This document shows, in pieces, positions 53,659-62,614 of a stretch of DNA of 64,000 nucleotides. Source of the DNA: Nocardia inohanensis NBRC 100128 (GTDB taxonomy: Bacteria > Actinomycetota > Actinomycetes > Mycobacteriales > Mycobacteriaceae). The DNA lies in the NCBI RefSeq assembly GCF_001612945.1, contig NZ_BDBK01000001.1:62001-126000 (forward strand), in the 5' to 3' direction. Within the stretch, counting starts at the first letter, position 1. The number at the start of each line of letters is the position of its first letter. The position numbers were made by a program, and so were the translations under genes. The notes below the pieces were generated by a model. That model ran no database searches. It was not told the origin of the DNA and saw nothing but the letters and a program-made list of their open reading frames with translations.

Positions 53659-54492
53659 ATGGCGACCTCGGAATTCGGAATCGCGCTGCGGCGCTGGCGT
53701 GATCAAGCCTCGCCCGGCGATTCCGGAGTAGCGGCGGGCGGTCCGCGGCGGGCGCCCGGCCTGCGGCGGGAGGAATTGGCGCTGCTGGCGGGCATCTCGG
53801 TGGATTACGTGACCAGGCTCGAGCAGGGCCGGGCCGCCAATCCGTCGGCGCAGGTGGTCGAGGCGCTGGCGCGGGCATTGCGGCTGACCACCGACGAGCG
53901 CGCGCGGCTGTACCGGCTCGCGGGATTGGCATTGCCCGAGCCCGGGACCGTGCCCTCGGAGATCCCGGCCGCCGTACAGCGCATGCTCGATCACCTGGTC
54001 GGCATCCCGGTCGCGGTATTCGACGCGTCCTGGACTCTGCTCCAGGCGAATTCGTCCTGCGCGGCGCTGCTGGGGGATCTGCCGAGCTGGCAGGGGAACG
54101 CGCGCAATCGCGTCTGGCGGCACTTCGTCGCCCCCGGCTCCGTCGGCCGCTACACCGCGGAAACCCTGGTCGACCTCGAGACCGCTCTCGTCTCGGACCT
54201 GCGCGCGAGCGAACTGCGCTACCCCGCCGACCGGCGACTACGGCAGCTCATCGCGGATCTGCGCGCCGAGAGCACCCGCTTCGCCGAATTGTGGGAGGCC
54301 GATGCGGTCGCCGGCTACGAGATCACCGTCAAGACCATCGATCACCCGATCGCGGGCGAGTTGACCCTGGACTGCGCGGTGCTCATGGTCGCCGGCTGCG
54401 ACCTGCGCATCATGATCGATACCGCCGAGCCGGGCAGTGCGGACGCCGAACGCCTCGCACGGCTCACCGCACTCGGAACCACGGTCGGCTGA
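53659..54492 (+). CDS. XRE family regulator with MmyB-like ligand domain
   Basis: 277 residues. The N-terminal HTH has the signature PGLRREELALLAGISVDYVTRLEQGR (split across helices 2-3), and the C-terminal domain (~105-277) is of the MmyB-like ligand-binding type (NRVWRHFVAP, AELRADSTRF-like string LRAESTRFAELWEADAV). It is divergent from the SDR gene and likely its regulator. An ATG three codons upstream is an equally possible start. Confidence 0.88.
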   Translation: MATSEFGIALRRWRDQASPGDSGVAAGGPRRAPGLRREELALLAGISVDYVTRLEQGRAANPSAQVVEALARALRLTTDERARLYRLAGLALPEPGTVPSEIPAAVQRMLDHLVGIPVAVFDASWTLLQANSSCAALLGDLPSWQGNARNRVWRHFVAPGSVGRYTAETLVDLETALVSDLRASELRYPADRRLRQLIADLRAESTRFAELWEADAVAGYEITVKTIDHPIAGELTLDCAVLMVAGCDLRIMIDTAEPGSADAERLARLTALGTTVG

Positions 54493-54498
54493 CCGGGC

Positions 54499-54786
54499 TC
54501 ACTCCTCGGAGAAGGTCCCCATCACCGGCAGCCATTCGACCACGCGCTTGTCCTCGATCAGCCCGAGCTGCGCGAACGGATCCTCCGGCAGCAGCTTCTC
54601 GACCGTCTCGATGTTCTCGGCGCGGAACAGGATGAGCGCGCCGGTGCCGTCGGTGTAGGGACCGCTGGTCAGGATGGTGCCCTCGTCGACGAGATTATTG
54701 AGGAAGGCGCGATGGGCCGGACGGTTCTCCTGACGAGCCGGGAAGGTCTCGTGGGTGTAGGTGTAATGGACGGCGAAGATCGGCAC
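54499..54786 (-). CDS. YciI-like protein
   Basis: 95 residues of the YciI/YCII fold: IFAVHYTYTHETFPARQENRPAHRAFL at the start carries the conserved His and Arg near the putative active site, and GALILFRAENIETVEKLLPEDPFAQ the second half. Family function is unclear (small dimeric enzymes). The start is GTG at 54786. It lies downstream of argA on the same strand with a 38-bp gap. Confidence 0.85.
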   Translation of the reverse strand: MPIFAVHYTYTHETFPARQENRPAHRAFLNNLVDEGTILTSGPYTDGTGALILFRAENIETVEKLLPEDPFAQLGLIEDKRVVEWLPVMGTFSEE

Positions 54787-54824
54787 GATGCGAACTTTCT
54801 GATCGATGGGGTGATGCGAAGTGG

Positions 54825-55367
54825 TCAGAGCGTCAACAGCATTCGAGTATTCCCGAGGGTGTTGGGCTTGACGTAGCTCAGATCCAGGAACTCCGCGATA
54901 CCGGTGTCGTAGGAGCGGCACATCTCGGCGTAGACCTCGGCGGTCACCGGCGTGCCCTCGATCTCCACGAAACCGTGCCGGGAGAAGAAATCGACCTCGA
55001 AGGTGAGCACGAACAGCCGCTTCAACTCCAGTTCGCGCGCGACCGCGACCAGCTGCTCCACGATCAGGCGGCCCGCGCCGGTGCCCTTGATCTCCGGATG
55101 CACCGCGACGGTGCGCACCTCGCCGAGGTCGGCCCACAGCACGTGCAGCGCACCGCAACCGACCAGCACGCCGTCCTTCTCCGCGACCCAGAACTCCTGC
55201 ACCGCCTCGTAGAGGGTGACCAGGTTCTTCTCCAGCAGGATCTTGCCGGCGTAGATGTCGATGAGGTGCTTGATCTGGGGCACATCCGAGGTTCGCGCGC
55301 GGCGCACGAGCGGCTGTGCCGTCGTCTCGCCGTCCGCTGAACCGCTGTGAGGTGCCCGTGTTGTCAT
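54825..55367 (-). CDS. argA: Amino-acid N-acetyltransferase (stand-alone N-acetylglutamate synthase)
   Basis: 180-residue GNAT protein making N-acetylglutamate from glutamate and acetyl-CoA, the first step of arginine synthesis. The acetyl-CoA loop is VHPEIKGTGAGRLI; the substrate side has RRARTSDVPQIKHLIDIYAG. It strongly resembles mycobacterial Rv2747, a short ArgA lacking the kinase-like domain. As in mycobacteria, it is divergent from pgsA. A start three codons upstream is possible. Confidence 0.92.
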   Translation of the reverse strand: MTTRAPHSGSADGETTAQPLVRRARTSDVPQIKHLIDIYAGKILLEKNLVTLYEAVQEFWVAEKDGVLVGCGALHVLWADLGEVRTVAVHPEIKGTGAGRLIVEQLVAVARELELKRLFVLTFEVDFFSRHGFVEIEGTPVTAEVYAEMCRSYDTGIAEFLDLSYVKPNTLGNTRMLLTL

Positions 55368-55487
55368 GGGGTGCACAGTAGTCGGCCCCGGTACCGATAG
55401 GCTTGGTGGTGTGTCGTACATCCAGTCCCCTCGCATGCCGGAATGGTCCGGGAACCATGGCCGGTGCCGCGGCCGGTGGGGGCGCTG

Positions 55488-56192
55488 GTGACGGTGCAGC
55501 GTGACGAGGTGGAGGGTCGCTGGGCCGATGCCGGTCCGAGCGGATCGGAGTTCGCGCCGGGGACGAGCGCCGAGCAGACCCATCGGGTCGAATCGGCCCT
55601 GCTGCATCAGGTCGAACCGGCGGCGGTGCCGCTGATGAACATCGCCAATGTGCTCACCGTGCTGCGCATTCTGATCGTCCCCATCTTCCTGATGGCGTTG
55701 TTCGCCGGCGGCGGGCACGATCCGGGGTGGCGCTGGGGCGCGGCCGCGCTGTTCGGCATCGCCGCCATCACCGATCGCATCGACGGTCAGCTGGCCCGGA
55801 AATACGGTCTGGTCACCGATTTCGGCAAGCTGATGGATCCGATCGCGGACAAGGCGCTGATCGGGGCCGCGCTGATCGGGCTGTCCATGCTCGGCGATCT
55901 GCCGTGGTGGATCACCCTGGTCATCATCGCCCGCGAACTGGGCGTGACGCTGCTGCGGCTGGCCGTGGTGCGCCGGGGCGTGATCCCGGCCGGGCGCGGC
56001 GGCAAGCTCAAGACCCTGGTGCAATCGGTGGCGATCGCCGCGCTGTTGCTGCCGCTCTCCGGCGGATTCGCCACGGCCGGAATGGCATTGATGTACGTGG
56101 CGGTGGTGCTGACCGTCGGCACCGGGCTGGACTATGTCGGCCAGGCCGCCCGGCTGTGGTTCGGTTCGCCGGGTGGGCGCCGTGCCGCCTGA
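55488..56192 (+). CDS. pgsA: CDP-alcohol phosphatidyltransferase (PgsA-like)
   Basis: 234 residues with about five or six membrane helices. The CDP-alcohol phosphotransferase motif is present as DRIDGQLAR...GKLMDPIADK (DGxxAR...GxxxDxxxD). It makes phosphatidylglycerol phosphate from CDP-diacylglycerol or a related phospholipid. It matches mycobacterial PgsA3, which also lies between argA and clgR. The first ~50 residues are non-conserved and the start is uncertain: GTG 55488, ATG 55443 or ATG 55636 are options. Confidence 0.9.
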   Translation: MTVQRDEVEGRWADAGPSGSEFAPGTSAEQTHRVESALLHQVEPAAVPLMNIANVLTVLRILIVPIFLMALFAGGGHDPGWRWGAAALFGIAAITDRIDGQLARKYGLVTDFGKLMDPIADKALIGAALIGLSMLGDLPWWITLVIIARELGVTLLRLAVVRRGVIPAGRGGKLKTLVQSVAIAALLLPLSGGFATAGMALMYVAVVLTVGTGLDYVGQAARLWFGSPGGRRAA

Positions 56193-56742
56193 ACAGGTCC
56201 CCGCCCCGCACATGGCGACCGCACCGGACGCCAGGCAGCTACCTGTTCACCGTGACCCGCTCATCGACGATGTGCCCGAAGTGGCGGATCTGGTCGCCGC
56301 GCTGAAGGCCGCGGGCCAGACCGTCGCCACCGCCGAATCGCTGACCGCCGGGCTGCTGGCCGCGACCATCGCGGGAATTCCGGGGGCGAGCGCGGTGTTG
56401 CGGGGTGGACTGATCGTCTACGCCACCGACTTGAAAAGCACCCTCGCCGATGTGAGTGCGGACACGCTGACCAGCGACGGAGCGGTGGCCCCGAGTACCG
56501 CCGAACAACTGGCGGTGGGTGCCCGCAATCGCTGCGGCGCGGACTGGGGATTGGGACTCACCGGCGTGGCCGGACCCGAACCTCAGGACGAACGCCCGGT
56601 CGGCACGGTATTTCTGGGTATAGCCGGACCCGAGGGCACCGAGGTGATCCGGTTGAAACTGTCGGGAGACCGGTGGACGATCAGGGTGAGTGCGGTCCGT
56701 GCCGCGGTCACCGAGCTCGTCCGGGGAATTCGGGGCGGGTGA
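56182..56742 (+). CDS. cinA: CinA C-terminal domain protein (nicotinamide-nucleotide amidase type)
   Basis: 186 residues containing only the CinA C-terminal (PncC) domain: [57 protein letters not shown]. PncC deamidates NMN. GTG 56182 overlaps the pgsA stop; ATG 56212 is an alternative. The pgsA-cinA-clgR order is as in corynebacteria. Confidence 0.9.
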   Translation: MPPEQVPAPHMATAPDARQLPVHRDPLIDDVPEVADLVAALKAAGQTVATAESLTAGLLAATIAGIPGASAVLRGGLIVYATDLKSTLADVSADTLTSDGAVAPSTAEQLAVGARNRCGADWGLGLTGVAGPEPQDERPVGTVFLGIAGPEGTEVIRLKLSGDRWTIRVSAVRAAVTELVRGIRGG

Positions 56743-56824
56743 GCAGGCCGGGAACGCGCGGCCGACGCCGGACGTTGTCGTGGCAGACGCTGGGTCCGGC
56801 GAGACGAAGTGTGAGGAGAACGAG

Positions 56825-57247
56825 ATGACGCTGCTGCGAGAAGCGATCGGTGAAAGTCTGCGGCGCGCTCGGGTCGCCCAGAGCCGGACCCTGCGTGAGG
56901 TCTCCACCTCGGCACGCGTGAGTCTGGGATACCTGTCCGAGGTGGAACGAGGCCGCAAGGAAGCCTCCAGCGAACTGCTGGCCGCCATCTGCCAGGCCCT
57001 GGACGTCCCGCTGGCGCAGGTGCTGTTCGACGTGAGCGCGGCCATGGCCGATGCCGACCGCAAGGCGAATGCCGCTGCGGCCAAGGCGAGTACGCCCGCC
57101 GTCGCGGCGCTGGCCACCGCCGGTGCGGGGGCCACCCCGAAGGGCGGGGACGGTGACCTGGCACGGGCCGGCGATGCGGCTTTCGGGCCCCGCATCGTCA
57201 TTCCGGCGCCCAAGTCGGACCGGCTGGTGCTGGTGGCTGCCAAGTGA
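56825..57247 (+). CDS. clgR: XRE family stress regulator ClgR
   Basis: 140 residues. N-terminal [35 protein letters not shown] (split over helices), nearly identical in plan to mycobacterial ClgR, which activates clp protease genes and pspA under envelope or proteotoxic stress. The C-terminal ~65 residues are Ala-rich and likely disordered, ending VLVAAK, a hydrophobic tail compatible with Clp degradation as known for ClgR in other genera. AGGAGAACGAG precedes the ATG. pspA follows 191 bp downstream. Confidence 0.92.
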   Translation: MTLLREAIGESLRRARVAQSRTLREVSTSARVSLGYLSEVERGRKEASSELLAAICQALDVPLAQVLFDVSAAMADADRKANAAAAKASTPAVAALATAGAGATPKGGDGDLARAGDAAFGPRIVIPAPKSDRLVLVAAK

Positions 57248-57291
57248 GCGCTGTGCGGTGGAGCCGAAAGGGATAAATTCTCTGTAGGCTT

Positions 57292-57331
57292 CGTGCCGGA
57301 GACGTCGTGCAGCCGCAAGGTCTCCGGCACG
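57292..57331. promoter_or_regulatory. Long hairpin between clgR and pspA
   Basis: Perfect 12-bp stem CGTGCCGGAGAC / GTCTCCGGCACG with a 16-base loop. No T-run follows, so it may be a processing or partial-termination element that sets the clgR:pspA ratio rather than a full terminator. Confidence 0.5.
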
Positions 57332-57438
57332 GCTGCTGAGCAACAGTTGGACCAGGACAACAGGGATGCGTGAGGGTCGCGCATCATGTCGCGCACCACG
57401 ACGGGGCGTGGCACGTCACATGGAGGCGGGATCAATCG

Positions 57439-58266
57439 ATGGCTAATCCGTTCGTCAAGGCCTGGAAGTACATGATGGCCCTCTTCGATTCCAAGATCGA
57501 AGAGCACGCGGATCCGAAGGTGCAGATCCAGCAGGCCATCGAGGAGGCCCAGCGCCAGCACCAGGCCCTGTCGCAGCAGGCCGCATCGGTCATCGGCAAC
57601 CAGCGGCAGCTGGAGATGAAGCTGAACCGCCAGCTGGACGAGGTCGAGAAGCTCAATGCCAATGCGCGCCAGGCGGTCATGCTGGCCGACCAGGCCGCCG
57701 GCGCCGGCGACACCGAGAAGGCGATCCAGTACACCAATGCCGCCGAGGCTTTCGCCGCGCAGCTGGTCACCGCCGAGCAGGCCGTCGAGGACCTGAAGGT
57801 GCTGCACGACCAGTCGCTGCAAGCCGCCGCGCAGGCCAAGAAGGCCGTCGAGCAGAACGCCATGCTGTTGCAGCAGAAGGTCGCCGAGCGCACCAAGCTG
57901 CTCTCCCAGCTGGAGCAGGCCAAGATGCAGGAGCAGGTCTCGGCCTCCCTCCAGCAGATGGACTCCACCCTCTCGGCCCCCGGCACCACCCCCAGCCTGG
58001 ACGCGGTGCGCGAGAAGATCGAACGCCGTTACGCCAACGCGCTCGGCGCCGCCGAACTCGCCCAGAACTCGGTGCAGGGCCGCATGATGGAAGTCCAGCA
58101 GGCCAGCATCCAGATGGCCGGCCACAGCCGCCTCGAGCAGATCCGCGCCTCCATGCGCGGCGACACCCTGCCCGCCGCCGGTAACCAGCAGCAGCTGAAC
58201 CAGGGCCAGACCGCCGCCAACCCGGCCCAGCCCCAGTTCGACAAGGGCCAGGCCGCCCAGCAGTAG
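57439..58266 (+). CDS. pspA: Phage shock protein PspA/IM30
   Basis: 275 residues, almost entirely coiled coil. [38 protein letters not shown] is the PspA N-terminus, with an amphipathic helix that binds stressed membrane; helices 1-4 follow to ~235, then a Gln/Pro-rich tail. ESCRT-III-like membrane-repair scaffold, activated in actinobacteria by ClgR. The start fixes this canonical N-terminus. pspM-like gene is 32 bp downstream. Confidence 0.95.
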   Translation: MANPFVKAWKYMMALFDSKIEEHADPKVQIQQAIEEAQRQHQALSQQAASVIGNQRQLEMKLNRQLDEVEKLNANARQAVMLADQAAGAGDTEKAIQYTNAAEAFAAQLVTAEQAVEDLKVLHDQSLQAAAQAKKAVEQNAMLLQQKVAERTKLLSQLEQAKMQEQVSASLQQMDSTLSAPGTTPSLDAVREKIERRYANALGAAELAQNSVQGRMMEVQQASIQMAGHSRLEQIRASMRGDTLPAAGNQQQLNQGQTAANPAQPQFDKGQAAQQ

Positions 58267-58298
58267 ATCTCGGCAGTTTCTCGAAAGGCGTTGCACTG

Positions 58299-59627
58299 AT
58301 GGGGAGATCGCGGGCCGACAACGACCCCGCGGTCTCCCGTGCGCGTTTCCGCCGCAAACCCCCCGCCGAAGCGCAACGCCCCGAGCCGATCCCCGGCTTC
58401 CCCTACCCGTTCCCACCGCAGCCCGGAACCGATACCGCCGCAACCGCTCCCGCACCCCTTCCGCACCCCGCAGGCAATTCGGGAACCCCGCCCCCCGGCT
58501 TTTCTGTCGTACCCCCGCGCGATACTGCCCGCATGCCCGCGGACCCGACCCGCCAGCCGAACCCCACCGAGCCGCTCCACAACCCGGCCAATCCCACCGA
58601 GCCGCTCCGGAATCCAGCCGACCCCGCCGAGCCGCTCCTGAACCCGCAGCACCTCACCGCACGGGCCCGGCGACCGGTGAACCGAGCCGAGCCGGTGCCG
58701 GGCCAGCCCCGGCGCCCGCGTCAGTCAACCGAGCCGGGGTGGACCGAGGCGGCGCGAAAGCCGCAGGCTTCGAAGGCATCTCAGGCCGGCAAGCGGGGGC
58801 GGGCTACACAGGCGGTGCGGGAGATGCTGGCGCCCACCGGAGTCGAGCCGGAGGAATTGGCGCGGCGGGTGCCGGACACCTTGCGCGAGGTGGGCGAGCA
58901 AGCGCTGGTGGCCGTGCGTAAGTGGGCCGATCCGCGGGAGCGGGAGTTGCGCAAGCGGCGGCGGACACGGCGGCGAAGCCTGCGACTCGGGACCGCGGGC
59001 GGCCTGACCACCGCCGGAACCGTTGGGCTGGTGCTGATCTCGGCCCCCGCGTGGGCGGTGATCGTGGTCGGTGGCGGCGCGGTGGCGCTGGTTACCGGGA
59101 CCGCGGTGACGGCCAAGCGCTACCTACAGCTACGCAAGGAACCCTTGCCGCAGGCGTCGTTCGCGCCCCGGAAATTGCCGCCGCTACGGTCGGCCGCGCG
59201 AGCCTCCATCGCGCGCTTGGTGCGCGCCGAACGCGCCTTGCACGGCCTCGGCGATCAGATCGCCAGATCGGGCAGGCTGCCCGAGGACGACCTGAACGAC
59301 ACCCTCGAAACGGCGGCGTCCGGCGCGGCCGCACTGCACGCGCTGGCGGCCGACATGGTCGCCATGGAGCGTGCCGCAGGCGCACTGGGCTCCCGCGACT
59401 CGATCCTGATCGGTCACGTCGAAGCCGTAGCCACCCGCCTGGACGGCGGCGTAGCCGAGTTCGAAGGCATGGTCGCCGCTGCCGCCCGCGTCCTCGCGGT
59501 CCCCGAAAGCGCCGCCATCGCAGACGATCTCGGCTGGGCCATGATCCACCTCCGCGACGCCGCCGACCGCCTCGACGGCTGGGCACAGGCCCTGACCGAC
59601 CTCGCCGACAACCGCTTCCGCCCCTGA
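58299..59627 (+). CDS. pspM: PspM-like membrane protein with long Pro-rich N-terminus
   Basis: 442 residues. The C-terminal ~270 residues match the mycobacterial PspM plan: basic linker (RKRRRTRRRSLRL), two adjacent membrane helices (~228-275: GLTTAGTVGLVLISAPAWAV and VVGGGAVALVTGTAVTAK), then a helical domain. The N-terminal ~170 residues are Pro/Ala-rich and contain an 11-residue repeat (NPTEPLHNPAN type). PspM partners PspA at the membrane. The long extension is unusual compared with Mycobacterium tuberculosis PspM. Confidence 0.82.
   Translation: MGRSRADNDPAVSRARFRRKPPAEAQRPEPIPGFPYPFPPQPGTDTAATAPAPLPHPAGNSGTPPPGFSVVPPRDTARMPADPTRQPNPTEPLHNPANPTEPLRNPADPAEPLLNPQHLTARARRPVNRAEPVPGQPRRPRQSTEPGWTEAARKPQASKASQAGKRGRATQAVREMLAPTGVEPEELARRVPDTLREVGEQALVAVRKWADPRERELRKRRRTRRRSLRLGTAGGLTTAGTVGLVLISAPAWAVIVVGGGAVALVTGTAVTAKRYLQLRKEPLPQASFAPRKLPPLRSAARASIARLVRAERALHGLGDQIARSGRLPEDDLNDTLETAASGAAALHALAADMVAMERAAGALGSRDSILIGHVEAVATRLDGGVAEFEGMVAAAARVLAVPESAAIADDLGWAMIHLRDAADRLDGWAQALTDLADNRFRP
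58560..58648 (+). repeat. Imperfect 33-bp tandem repeat in pspM
   Basis: Nearly three copies of an 11-codon unit encoding NPTEPLxNPAx, within the Pro-rich N-terminal region of the PspM-like protein. Confidence 0.75.
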
Positions 59628-60060
59628 ACCCCAACCCCCATAGGCATTTTCAAGATCAGTGTCACATCACTGCGGCGACACGCCGACAACCCCCACACTC
59701 ATGTGCCACTCAACCCCGGCGACCTTCGTTGAAAGGCGACGACGGCCGGAACGACGCCGGTAGGCGAGGTGACGGCAGCGGGCTGGGGGACCACAGCCGG
59801 GTACGGCAGGCGAGGTGACCCCACTGTCTAGTCGGGCTCTGCCCGCCCGGGCCAGGCAATTCGACGCAGTCTCGTTCGGGGCCAGGGAGTTGAGGGCAGT
59901 TCCCTCAGGGGCGCAGGGCAGCCCGGAGCGGCCCCTCAGGGTCTACCCTGAACTTTCCCGGATATCGGTGCTGACCTGGTGATTTCCTGGGCGTGACCGG
60001 TCAGGATGGTAAGTGTCGGATCGGGCGAACGCCGGTTCGGGAACCTTCGGGAGGATTGAC
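59628..60060. other. 433-bp intergenic region
   Basis: No plausible protein gene. It contains two copies of GGYAGGCGAGGTGAC (about 59760 and 59808) and several short GC-rich inverted repeats (for example AGGGGC/GCCCCT around 59909-59938), compatible with a structured RNA or regulatory DNA but not assignable to a known family. The small gene that follows has CGGGAGG before its ATG. Confidence 0.35.
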
Positions 60061-60234
60061 ATGCTGTGGAAGATCATCGGCGTCGTTGCGGTCGTCTGGA
60101 TCGCGCTGGCGATCATCGGCGCACTGATCAAGGGTCTGTTCCCGATCCTGGTCATCAGCGCCATCGTCTTCGGTCTGTACCTGCTGTACAAGGCGCTGTC
60201 CGGCTCGGACAAGTCGCCGATCAGCAAGCTGTAG
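60061..60234 (+). CDS. Small hydrophobic membrane protein (57 aa)
   Basis: 57 residues spanning two hydrophobic segments (IIGVVAVVWIALAIIGALI and LFPILVISAIVFGLYLLYKAL), short charged tail. GGGAGG is seven bases before the ATG, favoured over an upstream frame-extending start. A good intrinsic terminator follows. No family recognised; near the Psp block but separated by 433 bp. Confidence 0.7.
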   Translation: MLWKIIGVVAVVWIALAIIGALIKGLFPILVISAIVFGLYLLYKALSGSDKSPISKL

Positions 60235-60259
60235 CGCACGCCGCGCGACCGTACGGAAG

Positions 60260-60302
60260 AGCTCGGGCCGCCCACTCGAAGGTGGGGGTGCCCGGGCTTT
60301 TT
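60260..60302 (+). terminator. Intrinsic terminator
   Basis: Stem AGCTCGGGC / GCCCGGGCT (one mismatch) with an inner CCCAC/GTGGG stem, followed by TTTTT (60298-60302). Ends the 57-aa membrane protein transcript. Confidence 0.85.
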
Positions 60303-60368
60303 GCGGTGCGGCCGAAACCGGTGCGGCGGGCCGGGAATCGGATCGGAGCCCGGTATGTTGTCGGCGCT

Positions 60369-61319
60369 ATGGCTACTGCTGTTGTCGCCACCTCCTACGG
60401 TGGCCCGGAAGTGTTGTCCCTGATCGAGGTCGAGGTGCCCGAACCCGGCCCGGGTCAGGTCACCGTCGAGGTACGGGCGGCGGGCGTGAACCCGTTCGAC
60501 TACAAGCGCTACAGCGGCGCGTTCGGCACCGACCCGAACGCCCTGCCGATCCGGCTCGGACTGGAGTTCTCGGGTGTGGTGACCGCCGTCGGTCCCGATG
60601 CCGAGGGCCCGGCGGGGCCGGTGCGCGTCGGCGACGAGGTGATCGGCCGCGCCGAGGGCGGCTACGCGACCGCGATCACGCTCCCGGCCGCGCGCACCGT
60701 GCCCAAACCGGCCGAGTTGAGCTGGGAAGTGGCGTCCGGCCTGCTCAGCACCGGCGGCACCGCGGTGCATCTGCTCGCGGCGACGAGCGTCGGCGCGGGT
60801 GACACCGTGCTGGTGCACGGTGCGGCGGGCAGTGTCGGATCGCTGGCCGCGCAACTCGCGGTGGCGCGCGGCGCCCGGGTGATCGGTACGGCTTCGGCGG
60901 GACGGCACGAGCGCCTGCGCGGCTACGGAGTGGAGCCGGTCGAGTACGGACCCGGTCTGGCCGATCGCGTTCGGGCCTTGGCGCCCAATGGAATCGACGC
61001 CGCCCTCGACACGGTCGGCGGTGACGAGGCCGTGGATGTCTCCCTGGATCTGGTCGCCAACCGCTCCCGGATCGCCTCCATCGTCGCCTTCGGCCGCGCC
61101 GACACCGGGATTCGCCTGCTCGGCGGCGGCCCCGGCGCCGATCCGGGCACCGAGATCCGCGGCAATGCCTGGCGCGAACTGGTGCCGCTGGCCGCCGCGG
61201 GCAAGCTCGATGTGGTGATCGCGGCGACCTATCCGCTGAGCGAGGTCACCGCCGCGCACGAATTCGTCCGCGACGGCCACGCCGGTGGAAAGGTCGTTCT
61301 ACTGCCGAAGCGGGCATAA
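60369..61319 (+). CDS. NADP-dependent quinone oxidoreductase-like (MDR family)
   Basis: 316 residues of the medium-chain dehydrogenase family without the structural or catalytic zinc cysteines. N-terminal part: RAAGVNPFDYKRYSG and LGLEFSGVVTAVG; NADPH Rossmann motif VLVHGAAGSVGSLAAQLA; end AHEFVRDGHAGGKVVLLP. Reduces quinones or enones; substrate unknown. A TATGTT hexamer nine bases before the ATG suggests a near-leaderless transcript. Confidence 0.9.
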   Translation: MATAVVATSYGGPEVLSLIEVEVPEPGPGQVTVEVRAAGVNPFDYKRYSGAFGTDPNALPIRLGLEFSGVVTAVGPDAEGPAGPVRVGDEVIGRAEGGYATAITLPAARTVPKPAELSWEVASGLLSTGGTAVHLLAATSVGAGDTVLVHGAAGSVGSLAAQLAVARGARVIGTASAGRHERLRGYGVEPVEYGPGLADRVRALAPNGIDAALDTVGGDEAVDVSLDLVANRSRIASIVAFGRADTGIRLLGGGPGADPGTEIRGNAWRELVPLAAAGKLDVVIAATYPLSEVTAAHEFVRDGHAGGKVVLLPKRA

Positions 61320-61365
61320 GCGAAGCGAATTCGGTGAATCGTCCCATCCGGGGTGACCGGTTCAC

Positions 61366-61388
61366 ATATGTTGTCGGGCACAACATAT
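61366..61388. promoter_or_regulatory. Palindromic operator before sugar ABC operon
   Basis: Perfect inverted repeat ATATGTTGT-CGGGC-ACAACATAT, 51 bp before the binding-protein start. Candidate site for a sugar-responsive regulator. The arm TATGTTGTCGG recurs as a single half-site at 60354-60364. Confidence 0.7.
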
Positions 61389-61439
61389 TGGACGGTGTGC
61401 GGCCGCAAGCCGGTGGCCGCCGCTCGAAAGGTCACCCTG

Positions 61440-62603
61440 ATGAGGACGAAAACCCCCTTCACACAGCATGATTCCGCCCGCACCCGGCGCGGCACGCTGT
61501 TCGCCGGCTGCGCGCTGGCACTCACCGGCCTGCTGACGCTCAGCGCCTGCGGCTCCAACTCCAGCAATAACGACACACCCGGCACGACCTCCGGTGGGGG
61601 AGGCGGGAAGGGCACGGTCGGCGTCATCCTGCCCGAGACCGCCACCTCGGCCCGCTGGGAATCCTTCGACAAGCCCATGCTCCAGGAAGCCCTGCGCGCC
61701 GAGGGTTTCGACGCCGACGTGCAGAACGCGCAGGGCGATGTGCAGAAGTTCAGCACCCTCGCCGACGGCATGATCGCCAAGGGGGTGAAGGTGCTGGTCA
61801 TCGCCTCGATCAACAGCGAGGTGGGCAGCGCCGTCGCGGCCAAGGCGAAGAAGTCCGGCATCCCGACCATCGATTACGACCGGCTCAATCTGGGCGGATC
61901 GTCGGACTACTACGTGTCTTTCGACAATGTGAAGGTCGGTGAACTCCAGGGGACGGCGCTGGCCACCGCCCTGAAGGACAAGCCGGCCGCCTCGGTGATC
62001 GAGATCGAGGGCGCGCCGACCGACAACAATGCCACGCTGTTCCATCAGGGCCAGCAGAAGATCTTGCAGCCGCTCTACGATTCGGGCGCGCTGAAACTGG
62101 TGCGCAGCCAGCCCATCGACGGCTGGGACAACCAGAAGGGCGGCAACACCTTCGAGCAGATCCTGACCGGCAACGGCGGCAAGGTCGACGGTGTGGTGGC
62201 CGCCAACGACGGCCTGGCCGGTGCGGTGATCACCGTGCTGAAGAAGAACGGCCTCAACGGCAAGGTGCCGGTCACCGGCCAGGACGCCACCGCCGACGGC
62301 CTCAAGGCGGTGCTGCGCGGTGACCAGTACATGACGGTGTTCAAGCCGATCCGCGACGAAGCGCAGGCGGCCGCGAAACTCGCCGGCGCGCTGGCCAAGG
62401 GCGACAAGTCCGCCGCGGATGCCTTGGCGCAGGGCGTGAGCCAGGATCCCAAGGGCAAGCGGGACGTGAAATCGGTGCTGCTGCCGCCGCAGACGATCCT
62501 GCGCGCCGACGTCAAGACGGTCACCGACGCCGGTTTCGTGAAGGCCGGCGATCTGTGCACGGGCGACGTCAAGACCGCCTGCACCGAGCTCGGCATTTCC
62601 TGA
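61440..62603 (+). CDS. Sugar ABC transporter substrate-binding lipoprotein (XylF-like)
   Basis: 387 residues with a signal peptide and lipobox LSAC. The type-I periplasmic binding fold begins TVGVILPETATSARWESFDKP; GVKVLVIASINSEVG, IPTIDYDRLNLGG and VDGVVAANDGLAGAVI are typical of xylose-type binding proteins. It captures a pentose or similar sugar on the outer membrane face. The first gene of a transporter operon that continues past the window. Confidence 0.9.
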   Translation: MRTKTPFTQHDSARTRRGTLFAGCALALTGLLTLSACGSNSSNNDTPGTTSGGGGGKGTVGVILPETATSARWESFDKPMLQEALRAEGFDADVQNAQGDVQKFSTLADGMIAKGVKVLVIASINSEVGSAVAAKAKKSGIPTIDYDRLNLGGSSDYYVSFDNVKVGELQGTALATALKDKPAASVIEIEGAPTDNNATLFHQGQQKILQPLYDSGALKLVRSQPIDGWDNQKGGNTFEQILTGNGGKVDGVVAANDGLAGAVITVLKKNGLNGKVPVTGQDATADGLKAVLRGDQYMTVFKPIRDEAQAAAKLAGALAKGDKSAADALAQGVSQDPKGKRDVKSVLLPPQTILRADVKTVTDAGFVKAGDLCTGDVKTACTELGIS

Positions 62604-62614
62604 GAGGTAGGGCG

